The notes: generated from the sequence alone by a model not told the origin. DNA of 64,000 nucleotides from an uncultured Psychrobacillus sp. (GCA_934234185.1 CAKQHO010000003.1:1-64000), one strand, 5' to 3'. Shown: positions 43,275 through 51,743, numbered from the stretch's first letter. Program-made: numbers and translations.

Positions 43275-43907
43275 TCATTCTTTTACAATCAGTCCAATCA
43301 TTCTAGCAAAACCGATAGCCTGCTCTGTTGAAACTATACATCCCTCTAATTTTTCCAGCGAAAGAGTAATGGTATCATAACTATTAGTGCTTAAATCGAT
43401 ACCACTTAGAGAACTTTCTAGAAAGTTCGAACCGTCCAAGCGACATTCTTCTATAGAGACCTTTTCCAATTTTGCCTCTATGAAATCTGCTTTTGTTAGT
43501 TCTACACTATAAAATCCTACTTTCTTTAAGCGGCTAGCACTCAAATTTAAATAACTAGCTATGCAATCCCTGAAGGTCACATCAGTCAAATAAGCTTCCG
43601 GCATATTTGTCCCTAACATTCTGCAACCATTGAATTGAACTCTATGGAATACCGCATGCTCAAAAATGACATTAGATAAGTCACACCGATCAAAGATGCA
43701 GTCAATAAACTCTACGCTTTTAAAATGAAGCTCCTCTAAAAATGAACGTTGGAAGTAGACTTGATCAAAAACAATTCTGTCTTCTATATACCTATCTACC
43801 CCATCTAAAGCGGTGATTATACCATTTGAGATATATCCTTCCTGCCATTGTTCCTCTAAATTTATTTTTTCTAACGATTTAGCGATCTTAGGTGCCACAA
43901 TCTTCAT
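43275..43907 (-). CDS. pentapeptide-repeat protein, Qnr-sized
   Basis: A 210-residue protein built from pentapeptide repeats with a central Phe/Leu every five residues, for example FIDCIFDRCDLSNVIFEHAVF and later SASRLKKVGFYSVELTKADF. This predicts a right-handed square beta-helix, a DNA mimic in the Qnr/MfpA group. The C terminus (TEQAIGFARMIGLIVKE) also resembles the dimerisation tail of Qnr-like proteins. Quinolone protection is possible but not proven. The ATG at 43907 follows GGAGG; the frame from 43928 is longer without need. Confidence 0.82.
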   Translation of the reverse strand: MKIVAPKIAKSLEKINLEEQWQEGYISNGIITALDGVDRYIEDRIVFDQVYFQRSFLEELHFKSVEFIDCIFDRCDLSNVIFEHAVFHRVQFNGCRMLGTNMPEAYLTDVTFRDCIASYLNLSASRLKKVGFYSVELTKADFIEAKLEKVSIEECRLDGSNFLESSLSGIDLSTNSYDTITLSLEKLEGCIVSTEQAIGFARMIGLIVKE

Positions 43908-44013
43908 ATTTATCCTCCAAGTTTTCATTTCCCTTATTTTAGCATTATATTACCACGTCCCACAGGTTTTCCATTACAATAAGAAATAGGTTTTTACCTA
44001 AAGGAGGAACACC

Positions 44014-46146
44014 ATGAAATTCATAGGAGATTTAGTCACCAAACACTATAAAATTACTTTACTAGCTTGGTTGATACTTTTTGCAATACTAGCTTTCTTT
44101 GCAATTCGTATACCAGATGTATTAGAAGGTGATGGCTTCAGTACAAGTGGTGATCACCAAAAGGTAATGGATGAATTAACTGAAACCTTTGATTTGCCTG
44201 CTGAATCCTTATTTGTTGTATTTGAAAATAAAACGGACGAAGAAATAGAAGCTGCTTTAAATAAAATAGAAAAATTAGATTTAGCAAAATCTATTCAATC
44301 CCCATTAGAGGATAGCAGTCTCTATAAAAATGATGTCGCCTATGCTATGCTCCACTTCAACACAGATATACCTGATCGAACAGAAGTAGTGGACCCTATT
44401 CGTAAAGCAATTGGGGATAAAGAGGGAATTACGCTTACTGGAGGAGCTGCAATAAATAAGGACATTAATGCAGCTAGTCAGAGGGACTTAGCAAGTGCAG
44501 AAGCCATTGGTTTACCAATAGCTTTAGTTGTTTTACTACTTGCTTTTGGTACTGTCGTAGCAGCCCTTATTCCCATTGCGGTCGGAATAGTAACAGTAGT
44601 GGCTACCTTTGGGATAATGAGCCTATTGGGAGAAACGATTGATCTTTCTATATTCATTTTAAATGTAATTCCTATGCTTGGCTTGGCACTTAGTATTGAT
44701 TTTGCTTTGCTTCTTATTAATAGATATAAAGAAGAGCTAGCAAGAAAATCCATAGCCGAAGCTGTTCAAACTGCTATAAAAACAGCAGGACGTTCCATTA
44801 TATTCTCTGCATTATGTGTGTTCATAGGATTAGGAGCCATGTTCGTTATGGATGTTCAAATCTTCCAGAACATAGCACTGGGTGGAATGCTTGTGGTCTC
44901 GATAGCAGTTTTAGCGTCTATTACCCTGCTTCCCGCGTTATTGATGCTACTGAAAGAACGCATTAACAAATGGACTATTATTAAGGTTAAAACAGCAGGC
45001 TCTTCTAAATGGCACAGCTTTGCATCCTTTGTAATGAAACGTCCTGTTACCATAGTCATCCTAGCTTTAATAGTGCTTAGTATCGGAATAATTCCAGTGA
45101 AAAACATTGAGTTAACGATTCCTCAGGTGGACTCTCTCCCTCCTTCGTATGATTCAAGACAGGCATACGAACTAATGGAGAATGAATTTAATTTTGGTGA
45201 TGAATCTACTCTGTATATGATTGCGGAACGACCTGGTGGATGGGAAGCAGAAGATGGTCTTCAAGCAATCAGAGCCTTAGAGGAAAAATTACTAGCAGAC
45301 CCAGATGTTAAGCGTGTGGATACTATCTTTACAGCTAGTGAAATACAAACAGTAGAACAATGGCAGCAAAGTATGGACGTTCCAGAGGTTAAGAGTCAAT
45401 TAGACCCCGTTGTAGAGAGCTTTATACAGGGAAATAAACTCTTTCTACCTATTACGCTTGCATTGGACGGGACTTCTCAGGAAGCACAGGATTGGGCAAG
45501 AGATTGGGCGGATAAAGATTTAGGTGTCGACTATATGCTTGGTGGCCATCCCAAGTTCAATCAGGAAATCTTCGATGAAATATTCGATAAGGTTGGGTTA
45601 CTTTTAGGCATTATTATTGGATCTACCTTTATTATTTTAATGATTGCCTTTAAGTCTATTCTCATTCCTTTAAAAGCTATCATCATGAACATTATCGGAT
45701 TAGCTTCTACTTTTGGGATACTCGTATATATTTTTCAGTATGGACACTTCGGTTTAGAGGAAACAACCATTGCCTTAATCATACCTGTAATAGTATTTAG
45801 CCTAGTCTTTGGCCTAAGCATGGACTATGAGGTCTTCTTAATATCTCGTATTCAGGAGGAGTATGTAAAACACCATGACAACACATTAGCTACCGTTGAC
45901 GGTCTAACCTCGACTAGTAAAATCATAACATCTGCGGCATTGATTATGATTGTAATTACCGGAGCTTTTGCATTTACAGATGTAATGCCTGTTAAACAGA
46001 TAGGGGTAGGTATTGCAATAGCTGTTGCCATTGATGCTACTATTATTCGATTACTTCTAGTCCCAAGTCTTATGAAGCTTTTCGGAAAATGGAACTGGTG
46101 GCTACCTTTTAGAAAAGGGCCTTATAAAGCAAAGAACTTTCATTAA
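44014..46146 (+). CDS. MMPL-family RND transporter (YdfJ-like)
   Basis: A 710-residue membrane protein with twelve helices in two repeats, each with a large extracytoplasmic loop (about residues 35-165 and 375-520). The proton-relay Asp residues lie in GLALSIDFALLLINRYKEE (helix 4) and FGLSMDYEVFLISRIQEEY (helix 10), as in MmpL proteins. Members export lipids or antimicrobial compounds. The ATG follows AAAGGAGG. It is monocistronic with no adjacent regulator. Confidence 0.9.
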   Translation: MKFIGDLVTKHYKITLLAWLILFAILAFFAIRIPDVLEGDGFSTSGDHQKVMDELTETFDLPAESLFVVFENKTDEEIEAALNKIEKLDLAKSIQSPLEDSSLYKNDVAYAMLHFNTDIPDRTEVVDPIRKAIGDKEGITLTGGAAINKDINAASQRDLASAEAIGLPIALVVLLLAFGTVVAALIPIAVGIVTVVATFGIMSLLGETIDLSIFILNVIPMLGLALSIDFALLLINRYKEELARKSIAEAVQTAIKTAGRSIIFSALCVFIGLGAMFVMDVQIFQNIALGGMLVVSIAVLASITLLPALLMLLKERINKWTIIKVKTAGSSKWHSFASFVMKRPVTIVILALIVLSIGIIPVKNIELTIPQVDSLPPSYDSRQAYELMENEFNFGDESTLYMIAERPGGWEAEDGLQAIRALEEKLLADPDVKRVDTIFTASEIQTVEQWQQSMDVPEVKSQLDPVVESFIQGNKLFLPITLALDGTSQEAQDWARDWADKDLGVDYMLGGHPKFNQEIFDEIFDKVGLLLGIIIGSTFIILMIAFKSILIPLKAIIMNIIGLASTFGILVYIFQYGHFGLEETTIALIIPVIVFSLVFGLSMDYEVFLISRIQEEYVKHHDNTLATVDGLTSTSKIITSAALIMIVITGAFAFTDVMPVKQIGVGIAIAVAIDATIIRLLLVPSLMKLFGKWNWWLPFRKGPYKAKNFH

Positions 46147-46149
46147 TAC

Positions 46150-46175
46150 CAACTGCCCGTCATCACGGGTAGTTG
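46150..46175 (+). terminator. intrinsic terminator of the MMPL gene
   Basis: Arms CAACTGCCCGT and ACGGGTAGTTG (one mismatch) with a four-base loop and TTTTT on the plus strand. Confidence 0.85.
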
Positions 46176-46299
46176 TTTTTCCTTTGCTTTGATAGCAGAG
46201 GGGGAAGCTTGAAGAGTAGGCAGAGGCATCTCAGTTTAATATGGAAGTCCCGCATTCCCACACTCGAAAAGGGATTGTTTAGTATTATAGCCTAATAAT

Positions 46300-46334
46300 A
46301 AAACCCTAGCAGATTTTATTCTGACTAGGATTTT
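46300..46334 (-). terminator. intrinsic terminator of mhqD
   Basis: Arms AAAACCCTAG and CTAGGATTTT (one mismatch) with an inner CAGA/CTG pair; T-rich on the minus strand. Confidence 0.7.
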
Positions 46335-46344
46335 ATTTTATATT

Positions 46345-46950
46345 CTAAAACTTTTTCTTATACCATTCTTTAGCTGCATGCACCTCATCCTGGGTTAGCT
46401 GATGGCCATGCGAATGCCAGAACAATTCTACTGCCGCTCCTTTATTCTTCAGTAACGTCATTAGCTCCTCGGATTCGACTACCGGACACATAAAATCATT
46501 TTTTCCTGCCCCGATAAAAATAGGAGTTTCATCCATGCTTGGTAATTCCACTCCTCTTCTCGGTACCATTGGATGATGCAGGATGGCACCCGCAAGGACA
46601 TCTTTATATTCAAACAGTAAATTAGCTGCTATATTAGCCCCATTCGAATACCCTATTGCAACAATATAATTACGATCAAACTCATACTGTTCGGCTGCAT
46701 CATCCAAAAATTTCTTTAGTGCCTCTGTCTGCATTTTTAAATCCTCTAAATCAAAAATGCCTTCTGCAAGACGTTTAAAAAATCTAGGCATCCCATTTTC
46801 CAATACATTTCCTCTCACACTCAGAATATTAGCAGAGGAGTCAATTTCCTTTCCTAGACCGATTAAATCATGCTCATTTCCACCAGTTCCGTGTAACAAT
46901 AATAACGTTGGCTTTCCTGGATTATCCCCTTTGAAAAATACATGCTTCAA
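46345..46950 (-). CDS. mhqD: alpha/beta hydrolase, MhqD-type carboxylesterase
   Basis: A 201-residue serine hydrolase of the phospholipase/carboxylesterase group. The opening LLLLHGTGGNEHDL holds the oxyanion loop, GYSNGANIA the nucleophile Ser, GAGKNDFMCP the Asp and SHGHQLTQ the His. The segment VRGNVLENGMPRFFKRLAEG is nearly the same as in B. subtilis MhqD, induced by quinones through MhqR. The start is the TTG at 46950, eight bases after AGAGG. An MhqR-type operator and a strong promoter lie directly upstream. No mhqNO genes are beside it. Confidence 0.85.
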   Translation of the reverse strand: MKHVFFKGDNPGKPTLLLLHGTGGNEHDLIGLGKEIDSSANILSVRGNVLENGMPRFFKRLAEGIFDLEDLKMQTEALKKFLDDAAEQYEFDRNYIVAIGYSNGANIAANLLFEYKDVLAGAILHHPMVPRRGVELPSMDETPIFIGAGKNDFMCPVVESEELMTLLKNKGAAVELFWHSHGHQLTQDEVHAAKEWYKKKF

Positions 46951-46973
46951 GCTAATAACCTCTTTCCTATCGA

Positions 46974-46991
46974 TATCTCGAATTTGAGATA
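46974..46991. promoter_or_regulatory. MhqR-type operator of mhqD
   Basis: TATCTCGAATTTGAGATA is an inverted repeat matching the MhqR box I recall (ATCTCGAATTCGAGAT) with one change. It directly follows the -10 box, so a bound repressor would block initiation. Confidence 0.8.
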
Positions 46992-47020
46992 ATTATAGCT
47001 TGAAACAATTTTGTGGTCAA
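46992..47020 (-). promoter_or_regulatory. mhqD promoter
   Basis: TTGACC (47015-47020) and a consensus TATAAT (46992-46997) with 17-base spacing on the minus strand. The -35 box overlaps the stop codon of the upstream membrane-protein gene. Confidence 0.75.
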
Positions 47021-48030
47021 TTAATCAGATTTCTTAGCTTCGTTGGATCATCTACTCGAATACCAAACTCGGTTATTTTTTTCTTCTTCCCCATAAACTG
47101 AATAACTTCAATTGGCTCATGTAAGTAAATGATTGCTTGCGGTTTTAATTCTTCAAAGTCCCTATAAACAAATGTATGGATATTTTTATGTGGAGCTTTG
47201 CCTCCCCAATCTACTTCTTTAATTGAAGAAATCGGCACAATGGTCCTTGCTCCAAAACCCTGTGTAATAAATAACTTTCCGTCTCTTTTCTCTATTGGAT
47301 GCAAGCGAGTAATTTGTATCTCTGCTAGAAAGAAGAGAACAGAGTAAATATTTAATACAAGTAAAACAATAGATAAAATAAATGACTTTTCATGTAGCCA
47401 CCAATGGATTCCAATTGTTTCTATAACTATTGCATGTATCAACATTAAATTAAAGGCAATGGTACTTGTATTTTTGTGCATACTAACAGTGTTCTTCTCT
47501 TTAGGTATTTTCTTTTTCCATGTAAATAAAGCATAATAAAACATTATTATTTCTGACATAATGATTTGTACTAATATATTTTTAGTAACTAGTTTTTCTA
47601 CAGCAGGGATAAGACCAAATAATATGCCTCCATTCATTAATGTTATTTCATTTTTTATTTTTGGTATCTTCCATAAAATTAAAAACAAGATTCCTAATTC
47701 CGCTATTAGTAATAAAAGTTCAATAGCAATCCCTGTATATAAAACACCATTATAAGGGGCAAATAGTTCCGTTGGCACTAATAACCTTGCAAATATTAGC
47801 CCCACAACCATAAATCCAATAGTCTGTTTAATTGATATCTTAAAAGCAGCAAAGAAAAGAAGTGGTGAAACTATCGCTAAATCAATTAATGAACCAAGGG
47901 CTACTGCACTAGTTAATTGAATTGAAAAATAACCAGTTACCTCCGGTCGATATATAAGAAAGTTACTTGCTAATACTAGGACTAGCAATACAATTACCAG
48001 GTTAGTGTAACGCGTTTTACGTAAAACCAT
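47017..48030 (-). CDS. polytopic membrane protein of unknown function
   Basis: A 337-residue protein I do not recognise. Residues 10-260 contain about eight hydrophobic segments (for example LVIVLLVLVLASNFLIY and LLLIAELGILFLILW), so it is an integral membrane protein. The C-terminal 80 residues form a soluble, PH-like domain (PIEKRDGKLFITQGFGART then IPISSIKEVDWGG), on the cytosolic side if the usual rule holds. The ATG at 48030 is chosen, eight bases after AAGGG; a GTG at 48039 is the alternative. No transport motif is visible. Confidence 0.7.
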   Translation of the reverse strand: MVLRKTRYTNLVIVLLVLVLASNFLIYRPEVTGYFSIQLTSAVALGSLIDLAIVSPLLFFAAFKISIKQTIGFMVVGLIFARLLVPTELFAPYNGVLYTGIAIELLLLIAELGILFLILWKIPKIKNEITLMNGGILFGLIPAVEKLVTKNILVQIIMSEIIMFYYALFTWKKKIPKEKNTVSMHKNTSTIAFNLMLIHAIVIETIGIHWWLHEKSFILSIVLLVLNIYSVLFFLAEIQITRLHPIEKRDGKLFITQGFGARTIVPISSIKEVDWGGKAPHKNIHTFVYRDFEELKPQAIIYLHEPIEVIQFMGKKKKITEFGIRVDDPTKLRNLIN

Positions 48031-48163
48031 TGTCCTCACCCTTTCCTTTTCTTACTTTAATTATATCTTTCTATCAATATCAGGAAAATAAAATATTTCG
48101 AAAAGGGGTACTATTTTGTGAACATATAACACTCAGGTATAGAGAGATTTAGTATTATAAAAA

Positions 48164-48192
48164 ATCCCCCTTGTCAATTCAACAAGGGGGAT
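48164..48192 (-). terminator. intrinsic terminator of the DUF3221 gene
   Basis: Perfect eleven-base arms ATCCCCCTTGT and ACAAGGGGGAT with a short loop and six T on the minus strand. Confidence 0.88.
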
Positions 48193-48214
48193 GCCTTTCA
48201 TGGGCTATTAGAAA

Positions 48215-48595
48215 TTACTCTTGCTTCACCTTTTCTACTGTCTGTGCCGTTCCTTGGGAAGGATAAGATTCTAAGAGAGTTGTATACCCTACCCTTACTG
48301 CATCATATACTTCGAGCTCACTAGCCTGCCCTAAAGAAACTGTGAACCATGTAGCATTGTTACCCTTTTCTAACAGTTCCTCTACTGGGGACGATTTCGC
48401 TTCTTCTACTGATATATCACTAATTACAAGTATAGAGGATTTATCCTTTACTTCGACGATTATCCCTGTAGTATAAGAGGTTGGCTTTGGCTGAGTAGGA
48501 TTATCATCAAAGAATTTCATAATAAAATAAAATGTAGCACCAAGAGCAAGAAGTATGATTATAATTAAAATGAAAACGGTCGATTTCCCTTTCAT
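48215..48595 (-). CDS. DUF3221 membrane-anchored protein
   Basis: A 126-residue protein with an N-terminal membrane anchor (residues 7-28) and an extracytoplasmic domain. The pattern TGIIVEVKDKSSILVISD, a WFTVS strand, and the closing YDAVRVGYTTLLESYPSQGTA fit the DUF3221 family, common in Bacillus and of unknown role. The ATG follows GGGAGG. It sits 13 bases after the unknown gene at 48609, so the two are likely one unit. Confidence 0.72.
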   Translation of the reverse strand: MKGKSTVFILIIIILLALGATFYFIMKFFDDNPTQPKPTSYTTGIIVEVKDKSSILVISDISVEEAKSSPVEELLEKGNNATWFTVSLGQASELEVYDAVRVGYTTLLESYPSQGTAQTVEKVKQE

Positions 48596-48608
48596 TGCTA
48601 AATCCTCC

Positions 48609-49073
48609 CTACTTCTTTCCTGAGCGGTAAAAGCCCTCTTCTAACAAATATGTTTTTGCTTCCTCGTAAGAACCAAAGCTTTCCTCTAAATTATAGCCAT
48701 GATAAATATTCCATAGAGTATCCTCTTGCAAAAGAGTTAGCTTTGCATTTTCTTTATTCTTCCATTCCTCTTCTATCTCTTCCTCTACTTCTTCTTCTGT
48801 AGCCAGATAGCCTATAGAATCTTTAATGATTTGCTTTAATTCAGTTGCTGAAGCCTCTCGAATATTAATATATCCCTTTTCATCCGCATTATATTGTGGT
48901 AAATCTCCCACATAAACAAAGCCATTACCATTCGGGTGTAAATGATATACTACCGTTGTTTTTTCATACAGACTGTCCTCGTAGTGATAGTTCACTCGCT
49001 TCATAGATACTTCCTTACGAGTAAGTTCCGAAAATTCTTGAATAATTGCTTCTTTCTCTTCAAATGTTAACAT
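48609..49073 (-). CDS. hypothetical acidic protein
   Basis: A soluble protein of 154 residues that I do not recognise. It has a beta-rich middle (TTVVYHLHPNGNGFVYVGDLP), a very acidic stretch (TEEEVEEEIEEEW, near residue 92) and a C-terminal segment with YHGYNLEESFGSYEEA. There is no signal peptide or membrane helix. The ATG follows AAAGAGG, and the reading frame has normal codon use, so it is a real gene. It precedes the DUF3221 gene on one transcript. Confidence 0.6.
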   Translation of the reverse strand: MLTFEEKEAIIQEFSELTRKEVSMKRVNYHYEDSLYEKTTVVYHLHPNGNGFVYVGDLPQYNADEKGYINIREASATELKQIIKDSIGYLATEEEVEEEIEEEWKNKENAKLTLLQEDTLWNIYHGYNLEESFGSYEEAKTYLLEEGFYRSGKK

Positions 49074-49121
49074 ACGATTCCTCTTTCTTTCCTATCATTA
49101 GTGTACTAGTATAACACAATC

Positions 49122-49214
49122 TTAACTCCTTCTTGTCCACCATTCCGCAATGATAACAAAACATATTACAACACCAATAGCTAGTCCAAAAAACCAATCA
49201 GGTAAGAAACTCAA
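49122..49214 (-). CDS. small membrane protein, 30 residues
   Basis: A short frame of 30 codons opening with TTG at 49214, with AGGGGG six bases upstream. The product starts MSFLPDWFFG, continues with a hydrophobic span of about 14 residues (LAIGVVICFVIIA) and ends EWWTRRS, as expected of a single-pass membrane peptide with Trp at the interface and a positive tail. No homologue is known to me. It lies between the frameshifted DinB gene and the acidic protein gene on the same strand. Confidence 0.5.
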   Translation of the reverse strand: MSFLPDWFFGLAIGVVICFVIIAEWWTRRS

Positions 49215-49238
49215 TATGATCCCCCTAGTATATCTATT

Positions 49239-49734
49239 TTAGTCAGCCTTAGAGAGAGCTATCCATTCCTCTCTTGAAGGTCCGTAAAGACCAGGCACTT
49301 TTAATCCTGCCTGGCGCATAAGAACTGTCATTTGACCTCTATGATGAATTTGATGTGTTAGAAGCACCTTTAAAATAGTAGCTATACTCCAGCTTTCTCC
49401 ATACATATCCTTTTCCTCTTGTAGCGTATTATCACTCCACTGTTCGTTGACAGCATTCGTTAGCGCTTCGCTTGAAAATTGATATGCTCTAAGTATTTCC
49501 TTTGCGCTATCAGGCTCCGGTGTCTCATGAGAAGTTGGCGAGAATTGAAGACCTGCTTTTCCTACCATTTCATCAATTGTTGTTACCAGGTGCCATGCTA
49601 AATTACCAAGGGTCATCCCTTGGTCATATATCCTCTGTGAAAGTGATTCATCTGTTAAATTTTTTAATACTTGTATGGTACCATCGCTTTCATGCTTCCA
49701 TTCTGTTAAGAGATCATCTAACTTTCTTTAGCAT
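49239..49734 (-). pseudogene. DinB-family protein gene with a +1 frameshift near the start
   Basis: Residues after the shift form a normal DinB/YfiT-like four-helix protein (LGNLAWHLV, then LTHQIHHRGQMTVLMRQAG with the metal-binding His). An ATG at 49734 with GGAGG opens M-L-K-K but then meets TGA after two more codons. Removing one base near 49722 gives M-L-K-K-L-D-D-L-L-T-E-W-K-H-E and joins the rest of the domain without a break, restoring a 164-residue protein. The only in-frame ATG downstream (49616) lacks a ribosome binding site and would delete 39 residues. It is either a broken gene or a sequencing error. Confidence 0.75.
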
Positions 49735-49864
49735 ACTAAAACCTCCAACTTATTAATAATATACATTATAATTCTAGGTATCCCCATGTTAATCCTGCTC
49801 ACAATAGATATTACCAGTCAGTTATGATAAACTAAAGAGCAGATAATAAGAGGACGTGAAAAAC

Positions 49865-50236
49865 ATGATTAAAATCGAATTACCAAAACCAGATCTTACA
49901 ATTACCCAACGCACCCAGACCCTAAAAGAGGGGGAAGTGGAAATACCATCTATCTACGGATTTATAGACTTCCATCAAATCCCTCGTGATAAAGGTGGCA
50001 TCTTTATGTTTTACAACAAAAATGATGAACTATTATTCGTTGGTAAAGCACGTAAAATCAGACAACGTATAAAAAAACACTTTGAAGATAACGTTTCTCC
50101 TATGCTAAAACATAGAGATGAAGTGTACAAAATTAGTGTTTGCATCGTAGAAGATCCTATGGACCGTGAAATTTATGAAACTTATGCGATTAATACACTT
50201 AGATCTAAGTATAATATCGATAAAGTTTTTTATTAA
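49865..50236 (+). CDS. GIY-YIG nuclease domain protein (UvrC-like N-terminal type)
   Basis: A 123-residue protein with a single GIY-YIG nuclease-like domain: the strand GGIFMFYNKNDELLFVGKA is a variant of GIY...YIG, then KIRQRIKKHF supplies the conserved Arg helix, and DREIYETYAINTLRSKYN the Glu-containing end. Similar short proteins in Bacillales are labelled nucleotide excision repair endonuclease. Activity is unproven. The ATG at 49865 is chosen; the GTG at 49856 is very close to GAGG. It ends in a strong terminator. Confidence 0.75.
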   Translation: MIKIELPKPDLTITQRTQTLKEGEVEIPSIYGFIDFHQIPRDKGGIFMFYNKNDELLFVGKARKIRQRIKKHFEDNVSPMLKHRDEVYKISVCIVEDPMDREIYETYAINTLRSKYNIDKVFY

Positions 50237-50264
50237 GAAAAGCGTAAGCACCTAAACGCTACGA

Positions 50265-50302
50265 TAAGCAAGGTTCCGTCTTTCTAGACGGAGCCTTGCT
50301 TA
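50265..50302 (+). terminator. intrinsic terminator of the GIY-YIG gene
   Basis: Sixteen-base arms TAAGCAAGGTTCCGTC with one mismatch to the partner arm, a six-base loop, then eight T on the plus strand. The stop codon of the convergent reductase gene overlaps its right arm. Confidence 0.9.
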
Positions 50303-51292
50303 TTTTTTTTCATCAAAGATGCTAGTACTATGCTTCGGCTGAACTCTTGCCTTCGGATCTATATATGCTTTCATATGACTTATTGCATTTGGGACCTCAC
50401 CGAAGCCTACTGCAATCAGCTTTACCTTACCAGCGTGAGTACATACATCACCAGCGGCATAAATACCCTCTATATTCGTTTCCATCTTTTCATTTACTAT
50501 CACCGAATTTCTTTCCATTTCTAAGCCCCATTCTTTTAGTGGACCAAGAGATGCAACATTTCCATAGTTCACAATTACTTCGTCTACGGAAATTCGTTCC
50601 TCCTCCTTCTCCTTATTCAGCAGGACGACTTCTTTTATACGTTCCTCTTCACCTATCAATTCTTTAACAACGTAAGGAGTTTTTATTTCAACACGTGAAT
50701 TTAGAAGCTGTTGGACAGTCATCTCATGAGCAGTAAATTGCTCTTTTCTATGACATATTGTAACCCTAGAAGCCACGGCTTCTAACATTAGAGCCCAATC
50801 TAATGCAGAATCTCCACCACCTAGAATAAGCACATTCTTATCTTTAAATTCCTGCAAATTTGTTACCCTATAATGCAGGTTGGTTTGTTCAAATTCCTGG
50901 GCTCCTGGAACATTAAGTTTACGCGGCTGAAAGGAGCCTATACCAGCTGTCAGTAAAATAGTTTTGGTATAATGATTCCCTTTATCTGTTCTTAATACAA
51001 AATAATCAGCTTGTCGGTCGATTGCTATCGCTGTTTCCTCCAAATGAATTGCAGGGTTACTGTATGCTGCTTGCTCCTCTAAGTTTGCAACCAAGTCCTT
51101 TGCCATTATTTTAGGAAGACCAGCAACATCGTAAATATACTTATCTGGGTATAGCTCCATTAGTTGACCACCCAATTGAGGAAGACTATCTATTATTTTC
51201 ACCTTCATGTCCCGAAGACCAGCATAAAATGCTGCAAACAAGCCAACTGGACCTCCTCCAATGATTGTCACATCCACTACTTCTTCTGTCAT
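50300..51292 (-). CDS. ferredoxin/flavodoxin-NADP+ reductase (thioredoxin-reductase-like, YumC/YcgT type)
   Basis: A 330-residue flavoenzyme that transfers electrons between NADPH and ferredoxin or flavodoxin. It has the FAD motif IIGGGPVGLFAAFYAG at the N terminus, a second GGGDSALDWALML for NADPH near residue 155, and IYAAGDVCTH near the C terminus, as in thioredoxin reductases. The redox-active CxxC of thioredoxin reductases is absent, which marks the FNR2 group. The ATG starts behind GGGGTGAAAAAATAAC. It precedes the DCC protein gene in reverse order, with the two 24 bases apart. Confidence 0.9.
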   Translation of the reverse strand: MTEEVVDVTIIGGGPVGLFAAFYAGLRDMKVKIIDSLPQLGGQLMELYPDKYIYDVAGLPKIMAKDLVANLEEQAAYSNPAIHLEETAIAIDRQADYFVLRTDKGNHYTKTILLTAGIGSFQPRKLNVPGAQEFEQTNLHYRVTNLQEFKDKNVLILGGGDSALDWALMLEAVASRVTICHRKEQFTAHEMTVQQLLNSRVEIKTPYVVKELIGEEERIKEVVLLNKEKEEERISVDEVIVNYGNVASLGPLKEWGLEMERNSVIVNEKMETNIEGIYAAGDVCTHAGKVKLIAVGFGEVPNAISHMKAYIDPKARVQPKHSTSIFDEKK

Positions 51293-51316
51293 GTTATTTT
51301 TTCACCCCACTATATT

Positions 51317-51706
51317 TTAAAGAAAACGATTACGTACTTCGGGAGATGGAATCATACATTCATCTTTTTTCCCAAACCACTTATACCTATTTTTTGCTAT
51401 ATATTTATATACTCGGTTTCGAATTGGCCTTGGTACAGCTTTAAGAATAGATAAGGCCTTCCAAAATCCCTTTAAGTGCTTGCATACCTCTAATGCCCCA
51501 TCCGAATACTTATAAACCTGGCCATTTTTAATTAAAATAAAACTATCTATTTCATTTGAAATGTTATATTTTTCCTTCAATTCCATACCAACCTGGCTTT
51601 GAAGGGCTGCAAACTGAAAGTAAGCTTTTGGATCTCTAGCAATGATAAATTGAACACTTGAGTCACAGAAATTACACTCCCCGTCAAACATTACAATTGC
51701 ATTCAT
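51317..51706 (-). CDS. DCC-family thiol-disulfide oxidoreductase (DUF393, YuxK-like)
   Basis: A 129-residue protein with the family motif FDGECNFCDSSVQFI at residues 7-21, a CxxC redox site, then FAALQSQVG and SDGALEVCKHL. The substrate is unknown. The ATG follows AGGGGGG. It lies upstream of the ferredoxin-NADP reductase gene on the same strand, 24 bases apart, and the pair may be co-transcribed; a shared redox role is possible but only inferred. Confidence 0.85.
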   Translation of the reverse strand: MNAIVMFDGECNFCDSSVQFIIARDPKAYFQFAALQSQVGMELKEKYNISNEIDSFILIKNGQVYKYSDGALEVCKHLKGFWKALSILKAVPRPIRNRVYKYIAKNRYKWFGKKDECMIPSPEVRNRFL

Positions 51707-51743
51707 ACAAATCCCCCCCTACCTTTAGTTTAACAGAAATAAA

